Under the pieces are notes generated by a model. The model ran no database searches. It had not been told where the DNA came from and worked only from the letters and a program-made list of their open reading frames with translations. A DNA stretch of 52,820 nt from CAZHMN01 sp964533705. Its GTDB lineage: Bacteria > Electryoneota > B3-LCP. Position numbers and translations under genes: made by a program. Where the stretch lies: NCBI GenBank assembly GCA_964533705.1, contig CAZHMN010000009.1, positions 1 to 52,820 of the forward strand, written 5' to 3'. Positions 1-9,000 of this stretch are shown here, one piece after another. Numbering within the stretch: position 1 is the stretch's first letter; each line of letters opens with the position of its first letter.

Positions 1-2
1 AT

Positions 3-2456
3 CCCTGGCATGAGCAGCTCTGGAATTTTGAGGGTTCCTTCGGAGGGCCGGTGCCATTTACCAAGAATCTGAAATTCTTCGGATCTGGCGAATATTCGCA
101 CGATTACGGTCGGTTCCCCGGTGATGAGTTTGAACCGTTGACCCTGCAGGGGAAGTTGACCTACAACCCTACGCCGAAGGTAAGATTAGCTCTTAATGGG
201 ATATACTATACAAATGATTACAAACAGTTCGATCGGGGTGGGTACGATTACAACCTCTATCGGCAGACGACCATCGAGGATTTGAATCCCGATTTCCTGA
301 AAGACAGCGCCTTGTCAAGCTGGTACGGCAACGGCCAGTTGGATACCGAATGGAACGACTTAAATGGAAACGGAACCTACGAAGAGTGGGTTGATCTCGA
401 TGGAGACGGGATCAAAGAATCCAGCGAATGGAATGATATCAACGGCAACGGCGTATTGGATACCGAGGATCTGAATCACGACGGCGATCTGGATCAGTTC
501 GACATGATGGACCATACCCCCGAATTCGAGGCCCGTTCTGATCAATTCGGCTTCACGCTCACTCATACCCTGAGCGAGAGGACGTTTTACGAAGTCCGTC
601 TCAGCCGTTATCGCACCTACCTGAAGTGGAATATTATCGAGACGACCAACGAGGATCAGGATGGTGACGGCCGTTTCGACATGGGTGAATTGACCTATAC
701 GGGGGATGGTGCGACCTACGTGTGGAATGACGTCAATGGCGACGGCGTTATTCAATACACCGAGGACTTGAACAGCAACGGCCAGTTGGATTATGAGCTT
801 GAACCGAATCTGAATCCAAATGAGCATTTCGGCTGGGACAATGGCTTAGATGGCATCCCGGGAACGGGTGACTACGGTGAGGGTGACGGCATAGTAACGA
901 CCGAGGATTTAGATGGCGACGGTCGTTTTGACAGCAGCCCTGAAGACCTGAACGGAAACGGAATCTGGGATTATGTTTACTACGGGCCCGATAAAGACCT
1001 GTACACGGACGAGAATCATAACGGGTACGTGGACGCTTCGGAAGTCGGTCCTGATTCCCTGTGGATACCCATGACCGAGCTGCCCATGTTCGGCGTTGGC
1101 GAGAAAGACGATGACGGGTTTTTCAAATACGGAATCGGGAATACGTACCATCGGGATCGCTGGCACGAGGATGAGAAATACACCTACAACGCGCAGTACC
1201 ACATTACCAGCCAGATCAATAAAAATCACCAGCTTAAGTTAGGTGTGGAGGGCAGTTACTACGACATCATGGTGTACGACGTTGACGCGGCTTCGGGTGG
1301 CAACATCTACGGCGAGGATTACACGGTATATCCCTATAGTTTCGCCGCCTATGCTCAGGATAAGATGGAATTTGAGGGATTGATCGTCAACGCCGGTCTC
1401 CGCTTCGATTACTTCGATGCCAACTACGACAACTATCCTTCAGACATCACCGATCCGGTCGTTGACATCACGACGGGCGGAGTGATCAAGAATCCCACCA
1501 GCATTGATGCCAAGTACGCCTGGTCGCCTCGTTTGGGCATCTCCCACCCTATCACCGACCGAGACGTTCTGTACTTCAACTACGGCCGCTACTTCCAGGT
1601 ACCGCGTTTTAGTTACCTCTTCGAAAACCTGACGTTCCAGCTCTTCGGAGCTTACCCGAGGATGGGCAACGCCAACCTGGAGCCGGAACAGACTACGTCT
1701 TACGAGCTGGGCGTTAAGCACCAGTTCGCCAACGACCTGGTCTTGAACGTGACCGGCTTCTTCAAGGACATTACCGGCTTGACGGATACACGCCAGATCT
1801 ACTATTCCGCTTCGAACTGGTACGGTATCTATGACAACACCGACTATGGAAACGTGCGGGGTTTCGAGGTTACCGTGATCCGGCCGCGTCACCGCTACTT
1901 GTCCGGCACGGCGACCTATACATATTCCTTCGCCAGGGGTAAGAACTCCTCGCCGACGGCGGACTACGTTACGATCTGGGAGGGTAATAACGTTCCGACC
2001 ACCGAGACCTTTCTGGATTGGGATCAGCGCCACACCATAACGGCTAATGTTGATCTGCGGACTCTGGACAACGAAACCTTCTTCGGAATTCCACATACAG
2101 ACAATCTCGGGTTCAACTTCATTATCGAGTACGGCAGTGGTATGCCCTGGAGTCCACCGACCAGGGACCAGGATAAATGGAAATACGAGAATACTGAGCG
2201 TATGCCCTACACCTTGAACGTGGATATGATCGCTGACAAGGGATTCCGCTGGAATAAGCTCTACACCAAGGTCTTCATCGAAGTGCGTAACCTGTTCAAC
2301 AAGTTGAATATCCTGGACATTGACGATGAAGAATGGTATGCCTTGCAGGTGGATGAAAACGGCAATCGCATCTACGATGCGGATGGTCCGTACGATAATC
2401 CGACAGTTTATGGACAGGAACGTTTGATTCGCATTGGAGCCAAATTCGAGTTTTAG
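3..2456 (+). CDS. TonB-dependent receptor, 5' end cut by the window edge
   Basis: Outer-membrane beta-barrel receptor for TonB-driven uptake of a ligand that cannot be predicted. The frame is open to the left edge, so the signal peptide and most of the plug lie outside. The first codons read PWHEQLWNFEGSFGGP, typical of the plug-barrel junction, so the GTG at 51 is not the start. The barrel shows the usual features: alternating aromatic strands, an NANLEPEQTTSYELG motif near 1670 and a terminal Phe. Between about 357 and 1050 an extracellular-loop-like insert carries repeated Asp/Asn/Gly motifs (DLNGNG, DLDGDG, DINGNG, DVNGDG) resembling EF-hand or dockerin calcium loops, which is unusual inside a receptor. 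A sorting-domain gene and a PorV-like gene follow closely on the same strand. Confidence 0.9.
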   Translation, partial: PWHEQLWNFEGSFGGPVPFTKNLKFFGSGEYSHDYGRFPGDEFEPLTLQGKLTYNPTPKVRLALNGIYYTNDYKQFDRGGYDYNLYRQTTIEDLNPDFLKDSALSSWYGNGQLDTEWNDLNGNGTYEEWVDLDGDGIKESSEWNDINGNGVLDTEDLNHDGDLDQFDMMDHTPEFEARSDQFGFTLTHTLSERTFYEVRLSRYRTYLKWNIIETTNEDQDGDGRFDMGELTYTGDGATYVWNDVNGDGVIQYTEDLNSNGQLDYELEPNLNPNEHFGWDNGLDGIPGTGDYGEGDGIVTTEDLDGDGRFDSSPEDLNGNGIWDYVYYGPDKDLYTDENHNGYVDASEVGPDSLWIPMTELPMFGVGEKDDDGFFKYGIGNTYHRDRWHEDEKYTYNAQYHITSQINKNHQLKLGVEGSYYDIMVYDVDAASGGNIYGEDYTVYPYSFAAYAQDKMEFEGLIVNAGLRFDYFDANYDNYPSDITDPVVDITTGGVIKNPTSIDAKYAWSPRLGISHPITDRDVLYFNYGRYFQVPRFSYLFENLTFQLFGAYPRMGNANLEPEQTTSYELGVKHQFANDLVLNVTGFFKDITGLTDTRQIYYSASNWYGIYDNTDYGNVRGFEVTVIRPRHRYLSGTATYTYSFARGKNSSPTADYVTIWEGNNVPTTETFLDWDQRHTITANVDLRTLDNETFFGIPHTDNLGFNFIIEYGSGMPWSPPTRDQDKWKYENTERMPYTLNVDMIADKGFRWNKLYTKVFIEVRNLFNKLNILDIDDEEWYALQVDENGNRIYDADGPYDNPTVYGQERLIRIGAKFEF

Positions 2457-2512
2457 ATACTGAAGCTGCAAACCGATAGTCAATCGGCCAAATTATACAA
2501 ATGGAGCATAAA

Positions 2513-4780
2513 ATGAATCGCTGGGTCGTTCTAATTCTCGGCGTGATGCTCATCGCCTCGGTAGCGTTTGCCAGAACTTCGTCCGATACCGGAAAAGTGG
2601 GTCCGGTTCGAGAATTAACGGGGAATGAGGCAAACGACAAAAACATGGTGTTGGACGTGAGCAACATCTGGACCGCTCTCTCTAATTTTGGACGGTATGG
2701 TGACCCAGATGCAAATCTCCCTTCCGGCGAGTGGCCCGGTGGGTCGGGAAATGACTACATCTATGAGGGGCGCTTTTGGGTGGGCGCTCTGGTTCAGGGT
2801 AAAAAGCGTTGTTCCCATGCGGATTACGGGGATTACGAATTTCATCCCTCCGATGACGATCCCTTCTTCCTGGGAGCTGGGAAATCCATCCAGGATTCAC
2901 GGGTGATTTTCGATGATTTCGCCACCGTCTCTGCGACGCATTTTCCATTGGGGATCAAAGTGGAGCAGCGAGTTTTGACCTGGTCTATGCCGGAGTACAA
3001 TGATTTCTTCGCCATTGAATCCAAGGTGATGAACAATGGAGACCTTGGCTCGTTGTCCAATTTCTACGTGGCCTGGGTGTTTGACAATGACGTCGCCGGA
3101 TTGGATCCCACCGAGCCGCACATTGATGATAACGTAGACTACGACGGTTGGGATGGCCCGGATACTGACACGGATATGCTTGACGTTGTAGATCCCCTCG
3201 ATCTGGATGGCGATGGTTTGGACGGTTATGACGAATGGGGTATCCCCTACGGATGGTCAAATCCGGATAATCCCAACTACAATCCCAGCCTTATTGAACC
3301 TGACGGAGTCTGGGATGAGTACCAGATTTATCTAGATGACAACGGGCCGGTGATTCTGGGGCAGGCTGGCGAATGGGAAGGGCAGCCACTGGTTGATGCC
3401 AAGACCGGATTGACTCTGCACGGTTGGCTTATCAGTCGAAATATGTCCATGATTTACGACGGCGATAACAACGCTATTCAGGGTAATGACACAGGTGAGA
3501 GGAACCTGCAGATTCCCTGCGACGGTTGGACCGGGGGACGGCTGATTTACACACCGCATGAACCCTATTACACCACGGAAGACGACACCCTGCCGCGTCC
3601 CCACGCTCATCAGTGGTGGAACTGGAACAGCGATCCCGGGAACGATGATGAAAAATACGAATACATGTCGGCATCGCATTCTGCGGGTATGGGCTTCAAA
3701 TTCATCCCCAATCCCCGTGAGATCGGGGCGCCGACTTTCGATTACCGCTGGCTGACTTCCACGGGGCCGTTTGTGTTCCCCGCCGGTGAGTCACTGCGCT
3801 TCGTCTATGCCTTCTGCATCGGCCAGGGATTGAAAGGATTGCGACATGCCGCCGATCAAGCCATGATCGCCTATTATTCCGGATCGCTGAACAGCAGCCC
3901 TGCAGAGCCATCGGATTTCGACTCCGATCTGCATTGGGTGCTGCCCGTACCGCCGCCTATACCCAACCTGAACTATACCGGGATAGAAGGTGGTATTCGT
4001 CTGGCCTGGGATAATCACGCTGAGTTTGAGCCTGACCCATTGTTGGGTTATTCTGATTTCGAAGGTTACAAGGTTTACCGTGCGGCTTATGCGCCGACCG
4101 GTTGGCAAATGATCTATGCCTGTGACATTCTGGCTGACAGTGCGGTTTACGTCGTCAACACTGAGGGGGATACGCTGAATGATGATCCGATTGAATTGGA
4201 TAACTTGCAGCACGCCTTCGTGGACACGGGTGGCGTAACACCGTGGGGGACGACCTACGAAAAGCCCATAAACAGCGTGCCCTATTATTATGCGGTGGTC
4301 TCCTACGATTCTTACAAACCGGCGACCGAACAAACTCCTGAGTTTTTACCCCAGGAGTCCGCACGGGCCAATTATTTGAAAGACCCCTCCAGCGGCGCGC
4401 CCATGGCAGTGTATCCGCAGGCGTATTTCGGCGAAGAAGAAGGCGGGGACACCGGTGGTAATCCTCCGCCAGGTGGTTATAGCACCTATACGAACCTCGA
4501 TCACGTCAAGGTCGTGCCGAATCCCTATCGTGGCACCAACCTCTTCGAAGCGCGCTACGAGAGTATCATCCGTTTCATCAACCTGCCGCCGGCCTGCAAG
4601 ATTACCATCCTGACGCTGGCAGGAGACATCGTCCAGACGCTGGATCACACGAATGGAACGGACACGGAAGTATGGGATTTGTTGTCCAAGAATGTGCAGT
4701 CCGTGGTATCGGGACTTTATCTATACGTGGTCGAAACCGAATCAGATAAGAAATTGGGAAAATTCGTCATCGCACGATAA
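2513..4780 (+). CDS. Secreted protein with fibronectin-III-like region and T9SS-type C-terminal domain
   Basis: Exported protein of 755 residues, function not recognised. I chose ATG 2513 over ATG 2501 because GGAG at 2503-2506 lies 6 bases before it and the protein then starts with a clean signal peptide (MNRWVVLILGVMLIASVAFA). The middle has Asp-rich stretches (LDLDGDGLDGYDEWG near 3200). Around residues 485-640 there is a fibronectin-III-like section ending in YYYAVVSYDS. The last 90 residues resemble a sorting domain (VVPNPYRG, then ITILTLAGDIVQTL, GLYLYVVETES, KLGKFVIAR), but with NPYRG instead of the NPFNP seen in the other cargo proteins. It lies 56 bases after the TonB receptor and before the PorV-like gene, so the three may be one operon. 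Confidence 0.82.
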   Translation: MNRWVVLILGVMLIASVAFARTSSDTGKVGPVRELTGNEANDKNMVLDVSNIWTALSNFGRYGDPDANLPSGEWPGGSGNDYIYEGRFWVGALVQGKKRCSHADYGDYEFHPSDDDPFFLGAGKSIQDSRVIFDDFATVSATHFPLGIKVEQRVLTWSMPEYNDFFAIESKVMNNGDLGSLSNFYVAWVFDNDVAGLDPTEPHIDDNVDYDGWDGPDTDTDMLDVVDPLDLDGDGLDGYDEWGIPYGWSNPDNPNYNPSLIEPDGVWDEYQIYLDDNGPVILGQAGEWEGQPLVDAKTGLTLHGWLISRNMSMIYDGDNNAIQGNDTGERNLQIPCDGWTGGRLIYTPHEPYYTTEDDTLPRPHAHQWWNWNSDPGNDDEKYEYMSASHSAGMGFKFIPNPREIGAPTFDYRWLTSTGPFVFPAGESLRFVYAFCIGQGLKGLRHAADQAMIAYYSGSLNSSPAEPSDFDSDLHWVLPVPPPIPNLNYTGIEGGIRLAWDNHAEFEPDPLLGYSDFEGYKVYRAAYAPTGWQMIYACDILADSAVYVVNTEGDTLNDDPIELDNLQHAFVDTGGVTPWGTTYEKPINSVPYYYAVVSYDSYKPATEQTPEFLPQESARANYLKDPSSGAPMAVYPQAYFGEEEGGDTGGNPPPGGYSTYTNLDHVKVVPNPYRGTNLFEARYESIIRFINLPPACKITILTLAGDIVQTLDHTNGTDTEVWDLLSKNVQSVVSGLYLYVVETESDKKLGKFVIAR

Positions 4781-4842
4781 ACCATAGATTGGAATCCATC
4801 CATGAGGGGACTTAGTTCCACGATGTGGGAGGAGAATTGATC

Positions 4843-5841
4843 ATGCTACGCAAAGGCTTGCTGACCCGGAAGGCCTTATGGGTCGTCCTGTTTCTGAGTT
4901 TGGCTTTATCCGCCCAGGGACAGGAGTTCGCCAAGGTCGGAACGATGGGCGCGCAATTTTTGAAGATCGGCCTGGATGCACGTTCGGTTGCCATGGCCAG
5001 TGCCACTATGGCGACTTCCGATGATGCGGGTGCCATTTTCGGAAATCCGGCTGGCCTGGTGAATGTGAAGAAGTCGAGTTTCATTGCCAGTTATGCCCCC
5101 TGGTTTGTTGATATCAACTTGTATGGAGCTGGTCTGGTACATAATTTCGGTTCCTTCGGTGTGTTCGGAGTGCATTTTATCTACCTGGATTCCGGCAAAA
5201 TGGACGTAACCACCGTGGACGACCAGCAGGGCACCAGCGGAGAGACCTTCTCCGTGTCTGATTTCGCATTGGGCTTTTCCTATGCAAGGCGCTTGACAGA
5301 TAAGTTCTCCATCGGTGGAAACATGCGCTGGATTCACGAGGATCTCTGGGTATCCTCCACCTCCGTCTTCGGCGTAGACGTCGGTCTGCTCTATGACACC
5401 GGCTTTAAGACTTTGCGTATGGGAATGAGTATTAAGAACTTCGGCAGTAAATTCAGCCTGCCAGATACCTATCAGGACTACGACAACGGCGTTCCCTTAG
5501 CCGATGAATCTGAGTATCTGAAGTACGACTTGCCCATCGAATTCGCTTTCGGCATGGCCATGGAGCCTTACAAATCGTTCAGCCAGCGGTTGACTATCGC
5601 ACTGGACGGTGTACACCCCTCGGATAATTACGAGCGGCTGCAATTGGGAGCAGAGTACGCCTACATGGAAGCCGCCTTCCTGCGGGTGGGGTACATCTTC
5701 CGCCATGATACAGCCGGCCTGAATGCCGGTGCGGGGATCAGCGCCCCCATGTCCGGTTACCGATTGGGAATAGATTACGCCTTCTCCAATTATACAATTC
5801 TCGATAACGTTCACCGTTTCTCGTTACGGTTTACCTTCTGA
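4843..5841 (+). CDS. PorV/PorQ family outer-membrane protein
   Basis: Predicted outer-membrane barrel of the FadL-like PorV/PorQ family, 332 residues. In T9SS, PorV binds cargo leaving SprA and hands it to the attachment complex; that role is inferred here from family. ATG 4843 is preferred to GTG 4825: GGGAGGAG (4827-4834) lies 8 bases upstream and a signal peptide follows (MLRKGLLTRKALWVVLFLSL). The mature start is probably QEFAKVGTMGAQFLKIGLD, with family hallmarks ARSVAMASATMATSDDAGAI and GNPAGL, and the chain ends in Phe (SLRFTF) as barrels do. Its position behind a TonB receptor and a sorting-domain protein suggests a dedicated partner rather than the genome's main PorV. Confidence 0.85.
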   Translation: MLRKGLLTRKALWVVLFLSLALSAQGQEFAKVGTMGAQFLKIGLDARSVAMASATMATSDDAGAIFGNPAGLVNVKKSSFIASYAPWFVDINLYGAGLVHNFGSFGVFGVHFIYLDSGKMDVTTVDDQQGTSGETFSVSDFALGFSYARRLTDKFSIGGNMRWIHEDLWVSSTSVFGVDVGLLYDTGFKTLRMGMSIKNFGSKFSLPDTYQDYDNGVPLADESEYLKYDLPIEFAFGMAMEPYKSFSQRLTIALDGVHPSDNYERLQLGAEYAYMEAAFLRVGYIFRHDTAGLNAGAGISAPMSGYRLGIDYAFSNYTILDNVHRFSLRFTF

Positions 5842-5862
5842 TCTTTTCAGGTAGAAATTAAC

Positions 5863-5902
5863 CTTTCGTGAGACTCTTAGGACTCGTTAGAGTCTTACGA
5901 CC
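5863..5902 (+). repeat. Dispersed 20-base repeat, partial copy plus full copy
   Basis: CTCGTTAGAGTCTTACGACC at 5883-5902, preceded by a degenerate copy (TTCGTGAGACTCTTAGGAC). It belongs to a family with consensus CTCGTGAGAGCCTTACGGCC found six or seven times in this window, always close to a gene start. Here it lies in the 241-base gap between the PorV-like gene and the next gene. Confidence 0.7.
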
Positions 5903-5936
5903 TGAATCAGAATCTAAAATGGAAAACTTTCTTCCG

Positions 5937-5956
5937 CTCGTGAGAGCCTTATGGCC
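5937..5956 (+). repeat. Dispersed 20-base repeat copy
   Basis: CTCGTGAGAGCCTTATGGCC, one base from the family consensus. It lies about 130 bases before the start codon at 6083. Confidence 0.7.
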
Positions 5957-6046
5957 AGGGAGATGACGATGACAGTTAACCACAACCTTAACCGTCGCAA
6001 TAATTCGCTAGTCCGAATGGATCACTTCGTTAGACGAGCGAACTAT

Positions 6047-6066
6047 CTCGTTAGAGTCTTACGACC
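6047..6066 (+). repeat. Dispersed 20-base repeat copy
   Basis: CTCGTTAGAGTCTTACGACC, identical to the copy at 5883-5902. It ends 16 bases before the start codon at 6083, so it is in the leader of that mRNA. Its presence is one reason to reject the longer upstream reading of that frame. Confidence 0.75.
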
Positions 6067-6082
6067 ATCCTTTGGAGCCCCG

Positions 6083-9000
6083 ATGAAAACTTCGTGGATC
6101 ATGCTTGGCGTCATGTTGTGTGTTTTTATTTTCGCGCTAAGCGCCAGCGCGGGTATCCCGCTGAGCCGCCACCCTGCGGTTATGAACAGTTCTTCGGGGC
6201 AAGTGAACGCGGACAGCATCAACGTCGGTGATACGCAGCTGTTTTGGGCATATGCCGAGGGATTCTTTACGGGATATTATCCTCTGTCTGCCACCTGCCA
6301 GTTGGTGAGTGAATACGCTTATCTAATCACCGAAGATGCCTATATCAACGACATATCTGCACCCGCCGACTCGTCACTCAACCCGGATTCGCTCATCTTG
6401 TTCGCTGCTTGCAATGGGGCTCTATTTAAGAGCTACGACAGTGGGCTGAACTGGCAGCCATCCATCGCTGGTCTCCCTGACGTGGATGGAACCTACGATG
6501 GCTTTGATTCCACCAATTATAACCGACGCTCCAATCTGAATTGTCTGTTCACCCGTGCGGAATATGGTGAAGCGCTCGATACCATTTGGGTGGGTACCGA
6601 ATACGGGCCTTTCTGGAGCCTGGCCGCGGGTGATACGTTCATGCTGCGCGCCAGCGGAATGAATTTCGATGCGGAAGAGGGGGTTGACAAACCGGGAACT
6701 TACGATATCTTAGGTCATCCCGTAAATACCAAAACCTTATGGGCGGCCACGGATGATGGCATATACATGACCCGCAACGCCAATCGCTGGAAACCGTTGA
6801 TCGGACTTCCGCCCAGCCAGGACGTTAACTGGGTGCAGACTCCGGCCTTCGCCCTGGCCTATGAACCGGATACAGAGCTTCTCTTCGCCGTTACCGATAA
6901 GGGTATTTTCTACGGTGGCACGAGGCCGCTGAGTGACAGTCCCAACGCAGATATTCTGGCGACCTGGAAACCGTTAGGAGGGACAGTAGCTCTGGAATAT
7001 TTCAGCGTTGCGGAAGATTATCTGAAGCTTAGAGTAACCGAGGGGATGACCTCTCATGGGCTGCCCATCACCGCGGGGCAAAACATCACCATCGTTGACG
7101 TGACCCAGAACATATACTGGCTGGGCTTTGTTGACGAGTTTGCGGAAGGATTAATTCTCGAAATCAGCGATGAGGATATCTTCTACTATCCTGAGGGTGA
7201 CACACCGCCGGAGATTGACTATCGGTCCCTCGCCCTGGGACATCTCGAGGCCTACGGGTATGCGCAGGTTACCGGGCCTTCGCTTTACCTGGAAGTGGAC
7301 GGCGATGAGACTACCGCTTACGTCGGGACAGAAGGTTCGGGACTGTATTCTTATCAATTGACCGGTGACATAAAAGATAGGTATCACGCCCCTCAGTTGA
7401 CCATCTCCAACAGCCATGACGGCATGTCGGTATACAGGATAGCCAAGAAGGGAGATCTCTACTACATTGCCACCGATCAGGGTTTATTTACCGCAGAGGA
7501 ATCTCCACATGATGAGTGGACCAGGTTGACCGGATACATTAAGAACAACGATGGCACCGATTCATTGGCGGTGAATACCAGAGATATCGCCTTCGGGCCG
7601 AACGATGAGATGTTCATCGGCGGCTATATGGGAGGATTCCTGCGCAGTATGGCCGGTGAAGATTTCGCCACCTCAAATCACGGTCTGATTCACCGCAACG
7701 GAACCCTCGGGCAGCTCAACGATTTCCTCTGGGAATTTGAGCATGCTACGCCAGCGGATACGACCAAGGGGATATGGGAGTTGATGCAGGAATGGTGGGG
7801 GGAATTCCCCGGGCCCGAATCGGGATTGGATATTGACGGCGATCCGAGAGTCGTCATGCTTTTCCTCGATGTTATTGACAACTTCTACGAAGGAACCCAG
7901 GGGAACGGCACTTTCCTGAACGGGTACTATGATGGACAGAACGAATTCCCTCGGCTTCAGTTCGCTACCAGCAACCAGGCTGAAATGATCTACCTGGATA
8001 CCGATCCCCAGTGGATCAACCGTGCGGGTTCGGCCGCCTGCAACCAGGTTTTCCACCTGATTAACTGGAATCAGGATTTTACGGAGGACCTGTGGCTACG
8101 TGGTGGACTGTCCTATTTCAGCCAATGGGTGGCGGGTTATCCCACCGTTTCGGGTGTCAGGCAGTATGGGTCTGATGATCCAACAATTTCCGGTGTCGTT
8201 ACATTTCCAGCCATGAATAACCTCCTGGAATTTAACATCTCAACTCGAACGGGCACCGGTGATTCCCCCGATATCGAATATCTGTACTCCTTTCTGTTTA
8301 TGCTGTACCTGTATGAGCAAATGTTCCCTGACGTAGGAGCGGGAGAGGATCTGATACACGGCATGACTGAGATCGCTACCTCTCCCTATCAGAGCGTATC
8401 CGGACTCGGACGTCTAATTTATGAAAAAACAGTGGGTGCCAGCTCTGACACCGTTGATTATACACCTGAGTTTGTGGATGTGTTCGACGATTTTATCATA
8501 GCGGGAGCCCTGGACATATCCGACTCAACATTCCACGAGGGTAAGTACGGGTTTATCAATGCGAATTCGAAGATCGCAGCCACCAATAAAAACTGGTACT
8601 GGCCCGCCGATCCTCCTCCCCCTTATAACTTCCAAATGCCCTTCTGGAGCGCAATAGCCTTTCAGATGGTAGACTTGCCTGCACCCAAGGCATTCTTTAA
8701 TCCGGAGCACCCTCTCACAGACCTTGTCGTCAACGGGGATGACCGAAACCAGCTAAGCTTCTTCGCAATAGTGTCCGATTCTGCTGACTTTACGCCGGAA
8801 ATGCCGAAGGACCTGGTGGAGGTTCTCGAAATCCCGGTAGATCCCATCAAGCAAAAGGGTAAGTTATCGTTGCCCGAAGAGCTATGGTTGGTCGGAGGTT
8901 ATGAAGTACCCAATAATGTGCGGGTATTAGCTATATGCAATTCTGGATTTGACGAGACTCCATCCTGCTTCACTTTTGGTGACGATACCACGTCTGCTCC

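Noticed and set aside
1440..2483. Long minus-strand open frame (347 codons) opposite the TonB receptor
   Set aside because: Complement of a clear receptor; no motif or ribosome site; typical shadow frame.
5951..6082. Extended N-terminus of the 1327-residue protein
   Set aside because: It runs through two 20-base repeat copies and lacks a ribosome site, while ATG 6083 has a good one and a signal peptide.
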